Positions 1 through 9,695 of a stretch of DNA of 64,000 bases are shown here, piece after piece. The translations under genes were made by a program, and so were the position numbers. Below the pieces are notes generated by a model, which was not told the origin of the DNA, did no database searches, and worked only from the letters and a program-made list of their open reading frames with translations. Each line of letters opens with the position of its first letter. Within the stretch, counting starts at the first letter, position 1. Source of the stretch: Cellulomonas denverensis (GTDB lineage: Bacteria; Actinomycetota; Actinomycetes; Actinomycetales; Cellulomonadaceae); the NCBI RefSeq assembly GCF_012396125.1, contig NZ_JAAXOX010000003.1, forward strand, positions 372,001 to 436,000. The letters run 5' to 3'.

Positions 1-2
1 CG

Positions 3-59
3 GTGCTGGCCGAGCACCGGCGGGTGCGCGAGCTGGTGGCGGCGGCGGCCCGCGACTGA
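3..59 (+). CDS. C-terminal end of an unidentified upstream gene (partial)
   Basis: An open frame runs from the window edge to a TGA at 57-59 and encodes about 18 residues ending VRELVAAAARD. The composition is Arg/Ala-rich and helix-like, as expected of an ordinary actinobacterial C-terminus. The next gene, the SSB paralogue, lies about 140 bp downstream on the same strand. Too little is visible to name a family; a P-loop GTPase sometimes occupies this slot in related genomes, but nothing here tests that. Confidence 0.5.
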   Translation: MLAEHRRVRELVAAAARD

Positions 60-70
60 GCGGTGTCCGC

Positions 71-79
71 TTGTCCACA
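71..79 (+). promoter_or_regulatory. DnaA-box-like nonamer upstream of ssb
   Basis: TTGTCCACA matches the form of DnaA box favoured in high-GC actinobacteria. It is a single copy 122 bp upstream of the SSB paralogue. One isolated nonamer can occur by chance, so it may be a DnaA-responsive site or nothing; it is not evidence of an origin. Confidence 0.25.
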
Positions 80-200
80 GCGGCGCCCGACCGCTGGTGG
101 TCCCCAGATGCGTGTCCGGGGTGGTGACCGGCGCGGCGGCCGCGGCTGAACTGGGCCTCCGAGCCGATCCGACCGGGACCGGCGGGCAGGAGGAGCAGAC

Positions 201-686
201 ATGGCACCCAAGGACGTGAACGTCACCGTGATCGGCTGGGTCGGGACGAACCCCCGGTTCTACCCCGCGGAGGGCCGCTCGGTGGCCTACACCCAGTTCC
301 GGATGGGCCACACCCAGCGGGAGCTCGACCGCAACACCGGCGAGCTCTCCGACGGCCCGACCAGCTGGTTCACCGTGAAGTCCTTCCGGGACATGGCGGT
401 GAACGTCTCCGAGTGCATCCGGCAGGGCGACCCGGTGGTGGTGCACGGCCGGCTGCAGATCGAGGAGTGGCTGGGCGCCGAGGAGCAACTGCAGCGCACC
501 CCGGTGGTGATGGCCGAGGCGATCGGCCCGGACCTGCGCTGGGGCACCACCCGGTTCCGCCGGACCGTGCGTCCGGCCGGCGCCGACCCGGACGCCCCCG
601 ATGGCCAGCCGGTGGCCCGGATCGCCCCGGCCGAGGACGGGGACGCGGGGCAGGAGGACGAGTTGCCGCACGCGATGGGCGGATGA
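201..686 (+). CDS. Single-stranded DNA-binding protein paralogue
   Basis: 161 residues. The first ~115 form an OB-fold SSB domain: an N-terminal VTVIGWVG strand, the F-x-TxxFRxG-like stretch around residue 30, TSWFTVKSF, and the VVVHGRL strand near 80. SSBs bind and protect ssDNA. The tail is Pro/Asp-rich and ends HAMGG, so it lacks the acidic DDDIPF-type tip that recruits partner proteins in the main replicative SSB. It therefore looks like the secondary, SsbB-like actinobacterial paralogue, often tied to natural transformation, recombination or sporulation rather than replication. The ATG is preceded by GGAGGAG at the right distance. ettA follows about 150 bp downstream on the same strand. 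Confidence 0.8.
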   Translation: MAPKDVNVTVIGWVGTNPRFYPAEGRSVAYTQFRMGHTQRELDRNTGELSDGPTSWFTVKSFRDMAVNVSECIRQGDPVVVHGRLQIEEWLGAEEQLQRTPVVMAEAIGPDLRWGTTRFRRTVRPAGADPDAPDGQPVARIAPAEDGDAGQEDELPHAMGG

Positions 687-723
687 CCGGCGGATCGGAC
701 CGGACGCGGTCGCGGTGATCGCC

Positions 724-729
724 TAGGCT
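724..729 (+). promoter_or_regulatory. Candidate -10 element upstream of ettA
   Basis: TAGGCT is the same -10-like hexamer found upstream of tig, the EIIB gene and the acetyltransferase gene in this window. It lies about 108 bp before the ettA start. No good -35 hexamer was found at 17-18 bp, so the call rests on the hexamer and its location. Confidence 0.3.
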
Positions 730-836
730 GGGTCACCGCGGCCCGGACCGGCGTCGCCGGTGCCCCGCGCACCGGCAGACCCCGACACCCGGCGCCGTCC
801 CTGATCCCACGAGCACACCGAGGCGGACGAAGAGCG

Positions 837-2519
<1,683 letters not shown>

Positions 2520-2527
2520 GCACCCCA

Positions 2528-2564
2528 CCGCCGGGCGCGTTCCGCAGGGGGACGCGCCCGGCGG
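2528..2564 (+). terminator. Hairpin terminator after ettA
   Basis: A perfect 13-bp inverted repeat (CCGCCGGGCGCGT with ACGCGCCCGGCGG) encloses an 11-nt loop and begins 9 nt after the ettA stop. There is no U-tract, which is common for high-GC actinobacterial terminators. Confidence 0.75.
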
Positions 2565-2601
2565 CGTGTGGGACCGAGGGCGGCAGGGGAGAGGACGAGA
2601 G

Positions 2602-3087
2602 ATGGCCCGACTGCGGGTGCCGGTGCAGCTGCGCTGGTCCGACGTGGACGCCTACGCGCACGTGAACAACGTGGCGATGCTGACGATCCTGGAGGAGTCC
2701 CGGATCGAGGTGTTCTGGGCCAGCCCGCCCTCGGTCGACGACGAGGACCGCCGGCCGTGGCCCACCGCCGTGATCGACGCCGGCCCCGGGGCGGAGACCT
2801 CGACCCTGGTCGCCCGGCAGCAGATCGAGTACCTCGCGCCGCTGGCCTACCGGCGCGCCCCGGTGATCGTGGAGATGTGGCTCGGGCACCTGGGCGGCGC
2901 CAGCATGGACGTCTGCTACGAGGTCAAGGACCCCGGCGAGGACGGCACCGTGTACGCCCGGGCCGAGACCACCGTGGTCCTGGTGGACGCCGCCACCGGC
3001 CGGCCCCGGCGGCTGGGCGAGGTCGAGCGGGCGGCGTGGTCGCCCTACGTCGAGGAGCCGGTGCAGTTCCGGCACCGGGGGCGCTGA
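2602..3087 (+). CDS. Acyl-CoA thioesterase, 4HBT hotdog family (YbgC/FadM type)
   Basis: 161 residues, the usual size of a single hotdog domain. The signature RWSDVDAYAHVNN near residue 12 contains the catalytic Asp and the helix cap found in 4-hydroxybenzoyl-CoA thioesterase relatives. Such enzymes hydrolyse acyl-CoA thioesters in the cytoplasm; the acyl specificity cannot be read from sequence. A frame-open GTG further upstream (2566) is possible, but ATG 2602 has a purine-rich GGGGAGAGGA just before it and matches the family N-terminus. The gene follows the ettA terminator and is convergent with the DUF2867 gene 33 bp away. Confidence 0.85.
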   Translation: MARLRVPVQLRWSDVDAYAHVNNVAMLTILEESRIEVFWASPPSVDDEDRRPWPTAVIDAGPGAETSTLVARQQIEYLAPLAYRRAPVIVEMWLGHLGGASMDVCYEVKDPGEDGTVYARAETTVVLVDAATGRPRRLGEVERAAWSPYVEEPVQFRHRGR

Positions 3088-3120
3088 GCGGGCCTCGGTG
3101 GCACGCCGCTCCGTGAACGG

Positions 3121-4794
3121 TCACCGGTCCGTGCGTGCCTGCTCCGCCACCTCCGCCGCGTGCGCGATGTTGCGCTGCATCCCGCCGAACACCACGCTGT
3201 GGAACGGGTACACCGCCCACCAGTAGAGCTGCCCGGCCAGCCCGCGCGGGTGGAACACGGCCCGCTGGGCGTAGACCACCGGCGGGGTGGTCCAGCCGTC
3301 GCCGTCCGGCTCGGCACCGTCCTCGGCCCCCGGGGCGCCCGCCGTTCCCGGGTGCTCCGCGCTCTCGACCCGCAGCTCCAGCCAGGCCAGCCCGGGCAAC
3401 CGCATCTCGGCGCGCAACCGGATCAGTTCGCCGGGCGCCACCTCCTCCACCCGCCAGAAGTCGACGGCGTCGTCCACCAGCAGCCGGCGGGGATCCCGGC
3501 GACCGCGCCGCAGCCCCGGGCCCCCGGCCAGCCGGTCCATCAGGCCCCGTACCCGCCACGCGAGCGACCAGGAGTACCAGCCGCGCTCGCCGCCGACCGC
3601 CTCCAGCACCCGCCACAGCGCCGCGGGCGAGGCGTCCACCCGGGTGCGGCGTTCGTCGACGTACAGCGAGCCGCCCGCCCAGTCCGGGTCGCTCGGCAGC
3701 GGTTCGCTCGGCGCGCCGGGCACCCCGGCCGACGACCAGCGGGTGACCACGGCGGCCTCGTGGATCCGGGCCAGCGCCAACCGCACCGCCCGGTCGAACC
3801 CGATCAGGCCGTGCGGCGGGTCCGGCACGTACTCGGCGATGTCGTGCTCGTGGCAGACCACCTCGTGCACCAGCGACTCGACCAGCGGCCGGGCGATCCC
3901 GTTCGGCACCGGGGTGACCAGCCCGACCCACAGGCTGGACAGCTTCGGGGTGAGCACCGGGACCGGGACGATCAGCCGCCGGGGCAGTCCGGCCACCGCG
4001 GCGTAGCGCTGCATCATGTCCCGGTAGGTCAGTACCTCCGGCCCGCCGATGTCGAACGCCCGGTTGATCTCCGGCGGCAGGGCGGCAGCACCCACCAGGT
4101 AGCGCAGCACGTCCCGCACCGCGATCGGCTGGATCCGGTTGTTCACCCACCGGGGCACGGTCATCGCGGGCAGCCGCTCGGTCAGGTAGCGCATCATCTC
4201 GAAGGACGCCGACCCGGAGCCCAGGATGACCGCGGCTCGGAGCACGGCGGTGGGGACACCACTGTCGAGCAGGATCTGCCCGACCTCGGTGCGGGACGCC
4301 AGGTGCGGGGACAGCTCCTCGTGCTCCGGGGCGAGCCCGCCCAGGTAGACCAGTCGCCGGACCCCCGCCTCCCGGGCGGCCCGGCCGAAGGTGCGGGCGG
4401 TGTCCCGGTCCCGTTGCTCGAAGGTGCGGCCGGTGCCCATCGAGTGGATCAGGTAGTAGGCGACATCGGCGCCCTCCAGCGCGGCCCGGATCTGCTCCGC
4501 GTCGCCGGCATCGGCGGTGACCGTCTCGACGTCGGAGTACCAGGGCCGCCCGCGCAGCCGTTCCGGGTGCCGGGCGATCGCGCGCACCCGGTAACCGGCC
4601 GCCAGCAGTTCGGGCACCAACCGGCCGCCCACGTAGCCGGTGACCCCGGTGACCGCGACCAACGGCGCGTCCGGGCGGGGCCGCCCATCCGGGCCGGTGC
4701 CGGGCACCAGCCCGGTCAGGGTGTCGGCGACCGGAGCCGGCCGCAGGTCGTCGGGGGACAGGTCCGGGAACTGCGGGTCGGAGCGGTCTGCCAT
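3121..4794 (-). CDS. SDR-family NAD(P)-binding protein with C-terminal DUF2867 domain
   Basis: 557 residues in two parts. Residues ~45-300 are an extended or atypical SDR Rossmann fold with the nucleotide-binding motif TGVTGYVGGRLV near residue 50 and an NmrA/NAD-dependent epimerase-like core. Residues ~360-550 are a DUF2867 domain with the recurrent WYSWSLAWRVRGLMD and YPFHSVVFGGM segments. The combination is widespread in actinobacteria, where it is annotated only as a putative oxidoreductase; no substrate is known. Its 5' side faces a 259-bp spacer that contains a C-rich tract and a 67-bp palindrome, and topoisomerase IB lies upstream on the same strand. Confidence 0.85.
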   Translation of the reverse strand: MADRSDPQFPDLSPDDLRPAPVADTLTGLVPGTGPDGRPRPDAPLVAVTGVTGYVGGRLVPELLAAGYRVRAIARHPERLRGRPWYSDVETVTADAGDAEQIRAALEGADVAYYLIHSMGTGRTFEQRDRDTARTFGRAAREAGVRRLVYLGGLAPEHEELSPHLASRTEVGQILLDSGVPTAVLRAAVILGSGSASFEMMRYLTERLPAMTVPRWVNNRIQPIAVRDVLRYLVGAAALPPEINRAFDIGGPEVLTYRDMMQRYAAVAGLPRRLIVPVPVLTPKLSSLWVGLVTPVPNGIARPLVESLVHEVVCHEHDIAEYVPDPPHGLIGFDRAVRLALARIHEAAVVTRWSSAGVPGAPSEPLPSDPDWAGGSLYVDERRTRVDASPAALWRVLEAVGGERGWYSWSLAWRVRGLMDRLAGGPGLRRGRRDPRRLLVDDAVDFWRVEEVAPGELIRLRAEMRLPGLAWLELRVESAEHPGTAGAPGAEDGAEPDGDGWTTPPVVYAQRAVFHPRGLAGQLYWWAVYPFHSVVFGGMQRNIAHAAEVAEQARTDR

Positions 4795-4821
4795 CCCGGC
4801 AGTCTGCGTGCGCCGGCCTCA

Positions 4822-4956
4822 TGCCGCACCCCGGGCCCGCCCCGCACCCCGGACCCGCACGCCGCCCACCCGGACCCCGGACCGCCCGGGCCCCCGACCG
4901 CCGACCGGCCGGACCCCCGACCACCACCCACCCGGACCCGTGACCCCCGCCACCCG
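4822..4956. repeat. C-rich degenerate tandem tract
   Basis: About 135 bp dominated by C on the plus strand, built from imperfect repeats of ACCCGGACCC/CCCGGACC spaced irregularly. No reading frame here is supported. The tract directly abuts the palindrome at 4960-5026; a C-rich tract also precedes the palindromes at 27.3 and 43.2 kb. It may contain promoter elements for the DUF2867 gene, but none is obvious. Confidence 0.6.
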
Positions 4957-4959
4957 CCT

Positions 4960-5026
4960 GAGTTCGTTACTCCAGCATCGACTTCGGGTGCGGGGTGACC
5001 GAACTGGGCGTCGGAGTGACGAACTC
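4960..5026. repeat. Intergenic palindrome A (67 bp)
   Basis: The left arm GAGTTCGTTACTCC (4960-4973) pairs with GGAGTGACGAACTC (5013-5026) at 13 of 14 positions, with a 39-nt interior. The loop is too long for a typical intrinsic terminator. The element lies 27 nt downstream of the topoisomerase stop and next to a C-rich tract, the arrangement seen at two other loci. Confidence 0.65.
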
Positions 5027-5053
5027 GGCACCAGGGCAGGCGGCGCACGCCGG

Positions 5054-6028
5054 TCAGCTCAGCAGCTCCAGGGTGCGTTTCTCGGCCACCGCCTGGGACC
5101 GGGTCGGCGCGATCGTGCTGCCGTGTTCCCACAGGTCGATCACCCGGGGGTCGATGTAGGAGGCGCGGCAGACCGCGGGGGTGTTGCCCAGCTCGGAGGA
5201 CACGTCCTTGACCATCGCCGCGACCACCTTGCGCCGGGCACGTTCGGAGGCCGGCGCCGGACCGGCATCGGCGAGCGCCCGGGCGGCGAGCACCGTCGCG
5301 TGCCAGGTGCGGAAATCCTTGGGCGAGGCGTCGTCGCCGAGCCGCTGCTTGACGTCCGCACCGACCTCGGCGGAGACCACGTCGTGCCAGCCGTCCTCGT
5401 CCCGCCAGGCCAGCAGCTCCGGTCCGCCGCCCCGCCGCCGGAGCAGGGTGCCGATCAGCTCGGCGACCTGGGCGTCCTCGACCACCACGTCCCGGATCTG
5501 GCCCGACTTGGCCGGGTAGCAGAAGTGCACCCGGGTGTCGTCGAGCACCTCGACGTGCTCCCGGCGCAGGGTGGCCAGACCGTAGGAGCCGTTCCGCTGG
5601 GCGTAGCCCTCGCCGCCGGCCCGGAAGTACGCCAGGTCGAGCAGCCGGAACGCCAGCGCGAGAGCCTTGGCGCGGGGGAAACCGGGCAGGGCCAGGTCGC
5701 GGCGGACCGAGCGCCGGGCGGCGGGCAGCCGGCGGCCGACCTCTAGCACGTGATCGTGCTTGAGCCGGTCGCGGCGGGCGCGCCACTGGGCGTGGTACAG
5801 GTACTGGCGGCGCTGGGCGTCGTCGAGTCCGGCGGCCTGGATGTGGCCGTTGGGCAACGGGCAGATCCACACGTCCTGCCAGGCGAGCGGGATGGCGAGG
5901 CCGGTGATCCGTTCCAGGTGGGTGGCGTCGGTGATCCGTTGCCGGTCCAGATCCAGGTACAGGAAGCCTCGTCCGGCCCGTCGCCGGGTCCAGCCCGGGG
6001 AGTCGATCCGGACACGTCGCAGTCTCAC
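5054..6028 (-). CDS. DNA topoisomerase IB
   Basis: 324 residues from the GTG at 6028 (a second GTG lies at 6031). Bacterial topoisomerase IB relaxes supercoils by a transient 3'-phosphotyrosine link and resembles poxvirus enzymes. Visible family segments are RGFLYLD, DVWICPLPNGHIQA near residue 60, RRQYLYH, the NGSYGLATLRR block, FCYPAKSG, and KDFRTWHATVLAA. The terminal GNTPAVCRASYIDPRV carries the presumed catalytic Tyr (about residue 290). An open frame extends upstream, but it overlaps the neighbouring regulator gene and its translation there does not resemble the family. There is no clear ribosome-binding site, so the exact start is uncertain by one codon. Confidence 0.88.
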   Translation of the reverse strand: MRLRRVRIDSPGWTRRRAGRGFLYLDLDRQRITDATHLERITGLAIPLAWQDVWICPLPNGHIQAAGLDDAQRRQYLYHAQWRARRDRLKHDHVLEVGRRLPAARRSVRRDLALPGFPRAKALALAFRLLDLAYFRAGGEGYAQRNGSYGLATLRREHVEVLDDTRVHFCYPAKSGQIRDVVVEDAQVAELIGTLLRRRGGGPELLAWRDEDGWHDVVSAEVGADVKQRLGDDASPKDFRTWHATVLAARALADAGPAPASERARRKVVAAMVKDVSSELGNTPAVCRASYIDPRVIDLWEHGSTIAPTRSQAVAEKRTLELLS

Positions 6029-6074
6029 CACGGGCGACACCCTGCATCGCGCCGCCGCGGCCCGCCACCGCAGG

Positions 6075-7469
6075 TCACCCCGGTGGCGGATCGAGTACCC
6101 GGGCGAGGGCATCGGCCAGCTGCCCGGGGTCGTGCCACAGCGGCAGCCGCAACCGCTGTCGGTGACCCTCGTACGGGGAGAACGCGGGGCCGGCCGCCAG
6201 CCGTACCCCGGCCGCCTGGGCCCGGGTCGCCAGCTGCACGGTGTCCTGGCCGGTGTCCACCCACAACCCACTGCCGCCGTCCGGGGCCGACCAGGTCCAG
6301 TGCGGGGCGGTGGCGTGCAGGGTCTCGGCGGTGAGCCGGTACTGGCGGTCGAGCAGTTCGCGGCGGTGGGCGCGCAGCTCGGCGGTCCGGGGCAGCAGCA
6401 GCGCGACGGCGAGTTGGTCGGCGACCGCGGAGCCGAGGTCGACGGCGCTGCGGGTGGCGGTCAGGCTCCGGATCACCGGCGGGTCCGCCCGCACCCAGCC
6501 GATCCGCAGCCCGCCCCAGAACAGTTTGGAGGTGGTGCCGATCGTGATCAGGCGGGTCGGGTCGGTCCGGGCGTCCATCCCGCCGAGCCGTCCGGAGCGG
6601 ATCCGGGGCAGGTCGGCGCAGGACTGGTCGTCGACCACCAGCGTGCCGTGCCGGTCGGCGAGCCGGCCGATCTCGGACCGGTGGGCGCGGCCGGTGTGCA
6701 CGCCGGTGGGGTTGTGCAGGGCGGTCTGCAGGTAGAGCAGCCGGGGGCGGTGCGCCAGGGCGGCGGCGAGCAGGCCGGTGTCGACGCCGTGCGGGCCGGT
6801 GGGCACCGCGCGGACCCGGGCACCGGCGGCGCCGAACACACCGAGCGCCCCGCGGTAGGTCGGGTCCTCGGTCACCACGGTGTCCCCGGCGCCGATCAGG
6901 GTCTGGGCCACCAGCCAGACCGCCTGTTGCGAGCCGGAGGTCACCAGCAGCTGGTCGGCCGTGGTGGGCACACCGTCGGCGGTGAGCTGGGCCGCCAGCG
7001 CCTCGCGCAGGTCGGGCAGCCCGGCCGGGAAGTAGCCGTCGCGGTGGGCGTACCGGTGGCCGATCAGCTCGGCGACCTGACCGAAGACCTCCGGCACTCC
7101 GGGCGCGGCGGGGAGTGCGCCGCTGGACAGGTCGATCTGCTCCGGAGCGGCGGTGAACGAGCTGAGCCGGCCACCGTCCCGGGCCCGGCGGTGCTGCCCG
7201 GGGCGTTGGACGAAGGTGCCGGAGCCCTGGTGGGAGACGACCAGCCCGTCGTCGATCAGCAGCCGGTACACCCGGTCGACGGTGCCCCGGGCCACCCCGA
7301 GGGCGCCGGCGGTGGCGCGTTGGGCCGGCAACCGGGTCTCGGCGGGCAGGGTGCCGTCCTCGATCAGGTCGGCCAGGGCGGAGCGCAGCGCCTCGGCCGG
7401 CCCGGTGCCGGGGTCCTGCCAGTGTCCGAGCAGCCGGACCAGCTCGGCCGTGCCGATCTGTGCCGCCAT
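6075..7469 (-). CDS. MocR-type transcriptional regulator (GntR wHTH fused to aminotransferase fold)
   Basis: 464 residues. Residues ~8-80 are a GntR winged helix (EALRSALADLIEDGTLP, then LGVARGTVDRVYRLL). A linker leads to a fold-type-I aminotransferase domain of about 350 residues. The segment TTSKLFWGGLRIGW near residue 315 carries the lysine expected to bind pyridoxal phosphate. MocR proteins sense PLP or a PLP adduct rather than catalysing transamination. The gene is divergent from the UPF0261/TIM-barrel pair, with an inverted repeat between them, which suggests it controls that pair. The start is ATG 7469; an open frame extending further upstream runs across the neighbouring gene and is not used. 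Confidence 0.88.
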   Translation of the reverse strand: MAAQIGTAELVRLLGHWQDPGTGPAEALRSALADLIEDGTLPAETRLPAQRATAGALGVARGTVDRVYRLLIDDGLVVSHQGSGTFVQRPGQHRRARDGGRLSSFTAAPEQIDLSSGALPAAPGVPEVFGQVAELIGHRYAHRDGYFPAGLPDLREALAAQLTADGVPTTADQLLVTSGSQQAVWLVAQTLIGAGDTVVTEDPTYRGALGVFGAAGARVRAVPTGPHGVDTGLLAAALAHRPRLLYLQTALHNPTGVHTGRAHRSEIGRLADRHGTLVVDDQSCADLPRIRSGRLGGMDARTDPTRLITIGTTSKLFWGGLRIGWVRADPPVIRSLTATRSAVDLGSAVADQLAVALLLPRTAELRAHRRELLDRQYRLTAETLHATAPHWTWSAPDGGSGLWVDTGQDTVQLATRAQAAGVRLAAGPAFSPYEGHRQRLRLPLWHDPGQLADALARVLDPPPG

Positions 7470-7503
7470 GCTGCCGAGGGTAGTCCGGCGCCCACCTGCG
7501 GTG

Positions 7504-7531
7504 ATGGACCACTCCGGGCGAACTGGTCCAT
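7504..7531. promoter_or_regulatory. Probable MocR operator in the divergent promoter region
   Basis: ATGGACCA (7504-7511) and TGGTCCAT (7524-7531) form a perfect 8-bp inverted repeat with a 12-nt spacer. It lies 35 bp from the regulator start and 57 bp from the UPF0261 start, so one site could control both directions. MocR regulators often bind such half-sites next to divergent target genes. Confidence 0.6.
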
Positions 7532-7587
7532 TGCGCTGCCCGGCCGGCGGCCGACACTGGCCGTGACGAGGGACGAGGAGGTCCGAG

Positions 7588-8814
7588 ATGACGACGGTGG
7601 CCCTGATCGGGACGCTGGACACCAAGGGCGAGGAGTACCGCTGGCTGGCGGCGGGGCTGGAACGTGAGGGCGTGCGCGCGCTCACCATCGACGTCGGGCC
7701 GCTGTCCGACGCACCGGCGGAGGTGAGCTCGGCCGCGGTGGCCGAGGCGGCCGGGACGACCACGGCGCAGCTGCGGGCGGCCGGTGACCGCGGCGGTGCA
7801 CTGACCGCGATGGCGGAGGGCGCCGCGGTGGTGCTGGCCGACCTGTACCGGCGCGGGGAGGTGGACGGGGTGCTGGCGGTCGGCGGCTCGGGCGGCTCCT
7901 CGGTCGCGGCCCGGGCGATGCAGGCGCTCCCGGTCGGTGCGCCGAAGCTGCTGGTCTCCACGATGGCGTCCGGGGACGTCTCGCCCTATGTCGGTGAGTC
8001 GGATGTGACCCTGATGTACTCGGTGGTCGACATCGCCGGGATCAACTCGCTGTCCGAGCAGGTGCTCGGCAACGCGGTGGCGGCGATCGCCGGGATGGCC
8101 CGGGCCGCGCACACCCGCCGCGCCGCACCCGACGGCGACCGGCACCGGCCGATGGTGGCACTGACCATGTTCGGCCTGACCACCCCGGCCTGTGACGAGG
8201 CGCGGGAGGAACTGGCCGGCCTGGGCTACGAGCCGGTGGTCTTCCACGCCACCGGCGCCGGCGGGCGGGCGATGGAGCGGCTGGCGGCGGACGGGTTCCT
8301 GGCGGGCGTGCTGGACCTGACCACCACCGAGCTGGCCGACGACCTGGTCGGCGGCGTGCTCAGCGCCGGGCCGGACCGGCTGACCGCCGCCGGGGCCGCC
8401 GGGGTGCCGCAGGTGGTCAGTGTCGGCGCGCTGGACATGGTGAACTTCGGGCCCGAGGCGAGCGTGCCGGCCACCTTCGCCGGGCGCCGGTTCCTGGTGC
8501 ACAACCCCACCGTCACCCTGATGCGCACCACCGAGGCGGAACTGCGGACCCTCGGCGAGCGGCTGGCCGCCAAGGTCGCCGCCGGTCACGGCCCGCGCGC
8601 GGTGGTGCTGCCGCTGCGCGGTGTGAGCGGGATCGACATCGAGGGCGGCCCGTTCGCCGATCCGGCCGCCGACGCCGCACTGCTCGACGCGATCCGGACC
8701 GGCCTGGCCGGCACCGGCGTCCGCCTGGTCGAACGCGACCAGCACATCAACGACCCGGGCTTCGGCCGTGCTGCGGCGCGGCTGCTGCACGAGCTGATCA
8801 CCACCCAGAACTGA
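7588..8814 (+). CDS. UPF0261 / Tm-1-like ATP-binding domain protein
   Basis: 408 residues, full length for UPF0261. It begins [18 protein letters not shown], the family N-terminus, and contains the glycine-rich [15 protein letters not shown] near residue 95 and [19 protein letters not shown] near 131. The homologous half of the tomato resistance protein Tm-1 binds ATP and blocks a tobamovirus replication protein, but bacterial members have no established reaction. The next gene, 11 bp downstream, encodes the TIM barrel that forms the other half of Tm-1, so the pair is a split version of the plant protein. GAGGAGG precedes the ATG. Expression is probably controlled by the divergent MocR regulator. 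Confidence 0.88.
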   Translation: MTTVALIGTLDTKGEEYRWLAAGLEREGVRALTIDVGPLSDAPAEVSSAAVAEAAGTTTAQLRAAGDRGGALTAMAEGAAVVLADLYRRGEVDGVLAVGGSGGSSVAARAMQALPVGAPKLLVSTMASGDVSPYVGESDVTLMYSVVDIAGINSLSEQVLGNAVAAIAGMARAAHTRRAAPDGDRHRPMVALTMFGLTTPACDEAREELAGLGYEPVVFHATGAGGRAMERLAADGFLAGVLDLTTTELADDLVGGVLSAGPDRLTAAGAAGVPQVVSVGALDMVNFGPEASVPATFAGRRFLVHNPTVTLMRTTEAELRTLGERLAAKVAAGHGPRAVVLPLRGVSGIDIEGGPFADPAADAALLDAIRTGLAGTGVRLVERDQHINDPGFGRAAARLLHELITTQN

Positions 8815-8825
8815 GGAGGCACACC

Positions 8826-9653
8826 ATGGACCGCACCCGGGCACTCGAACGCCTGCGGGCGACCGTCGCCGCCGGCCGGCCGATCATCGGCGGCGGGGCC
8901 GGCACCGGCATCTCCGCGAAGTCGGCGGAGGCCGGCGGGATCGACCTGCTGATCATCTACAACTCCGGCCGGTACCGGATGGCCGGCCGGGGCTCGCTGG
9001 CCGGGCTGCTGGCCTACGGCGACGCCAACGCGATCGTGATGGAGATGGCCGACGAGGTGCTGCCGGTGGTCCGGGACACCCCGGTGCTGGCCGGGGTGAA
9101 CGGCACCGACCCGTTCCGGGTGATGGGCCGGTTCCTGGACGACGTGCAGCGGGCCGGCTTCACCGGGGTGCAGAACTTCCCGACCGTCGGGCTGATCGAC
9201 GGGGTGTTCCGCCAGAACCTGGAGGAGACCGGGATGGGCTTCGACCTGGAGGTCGAGATGATCGCGGCCGCCCACGAACGCGATCTGCTGACCAGCCCGT
9301 ATGTCTTCGACGTGGCGCAGGCGGTGGCGATGGCCGAGGCCGGGGCGGACGTCCTGGTGCCGCACATGGGCTTGACCACCAAGGGATCGATCGGGGCGGG
9401 CACCGCACTGACCCTGGACGAGTGCGTGGAGCGGATCCAGCAGATGCGCGATGCGGCGGTGCGGGTGAACCCGGACATCCTGGTGCTCTGCCACGGCGGC
9501 CCGATCGCCGAGCCCGCGGACGCCCAGTACGTGCTGGAGCGCACCAGCGGCGTGGTCGGCTTCTTCGGTGCCTCGTCGATCGAGCGGCTGCCCACCGAGG
9601 TCGCGATCCGGCAGCAGGCCGAGGCGTTCAAGGCGATCAGCGTCGGCGAGTGA
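8826..9653 (+). CDS. TIM-barrel protein, phosphoenolpyruvate hydrolase-like family (Tm-1 C-terminal half)
   Basis: 275 residues forming one TIM barrel. Characteristic stretches are [17 protein letters not shown] near residue 20, [19 protein letters not shown] near 40, GVNGTDPFR near 89, and [13 protein letters not shown] near 113. The family (PF09370-type) has been called PEP hydrolase-like from structure, but no activity is firmly established. It is translated from ATG 8826 with GAGGAGG upstream, immediately after the UPF0261 gene, so the two products probably act together. The gene ends in a strong hairpin shared with tesB on the other strand. Confidence 0.85.
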   Translation: MDRTRALERLRATVAAGRPIIGGGAGTGISAKSAEAGGIDLLIIYNSGRYRMAGRGSLAGLLAYGDANAIVMEMADEVLPVVRDTPVLAGVNGTDPFRVMGRFLDDVQRAGFTGVQNFPTVGLIDGVFRQNLEETGMGFDLEVEMIAAAHERDLLTSPYVFDVAQAVAMAEAGADVLVPHMGLTTKGSIGAGTALTLDECVERIQQMRDAAVRVNPDILVLCHGGPIAEPADAQYVLERTSGVVGFFGASSIERLPTEVAIRQQAEAFKAISVGE

Positions 9654-9656
9654 GCG

Positions 9657-9695
9657 CCGGCGGCCCGGCCACCGGTGCGGTGGCCGGGCCGCCGG
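9657..9695. terminator. Bidirectional hairpin between convergent genes
   Basis: A perfect 18-bp stem (CCGGCGGCCCGGCCACCG and its complement) closed by the 3-nt loop GTG fills the gap between the TIM-barrel stop (9653) and the tesB stop (9696). It can serve transcripts from both directions. Confidence 0.85.

Noticed and set aside
71..79. Replication origin based on the DnaA-box-like nonamer
   Set aside because: There is one box only, plus a poor match near 25716. No AT-rich unwinding region and no dnaA, dnaN or parAB genes are present.
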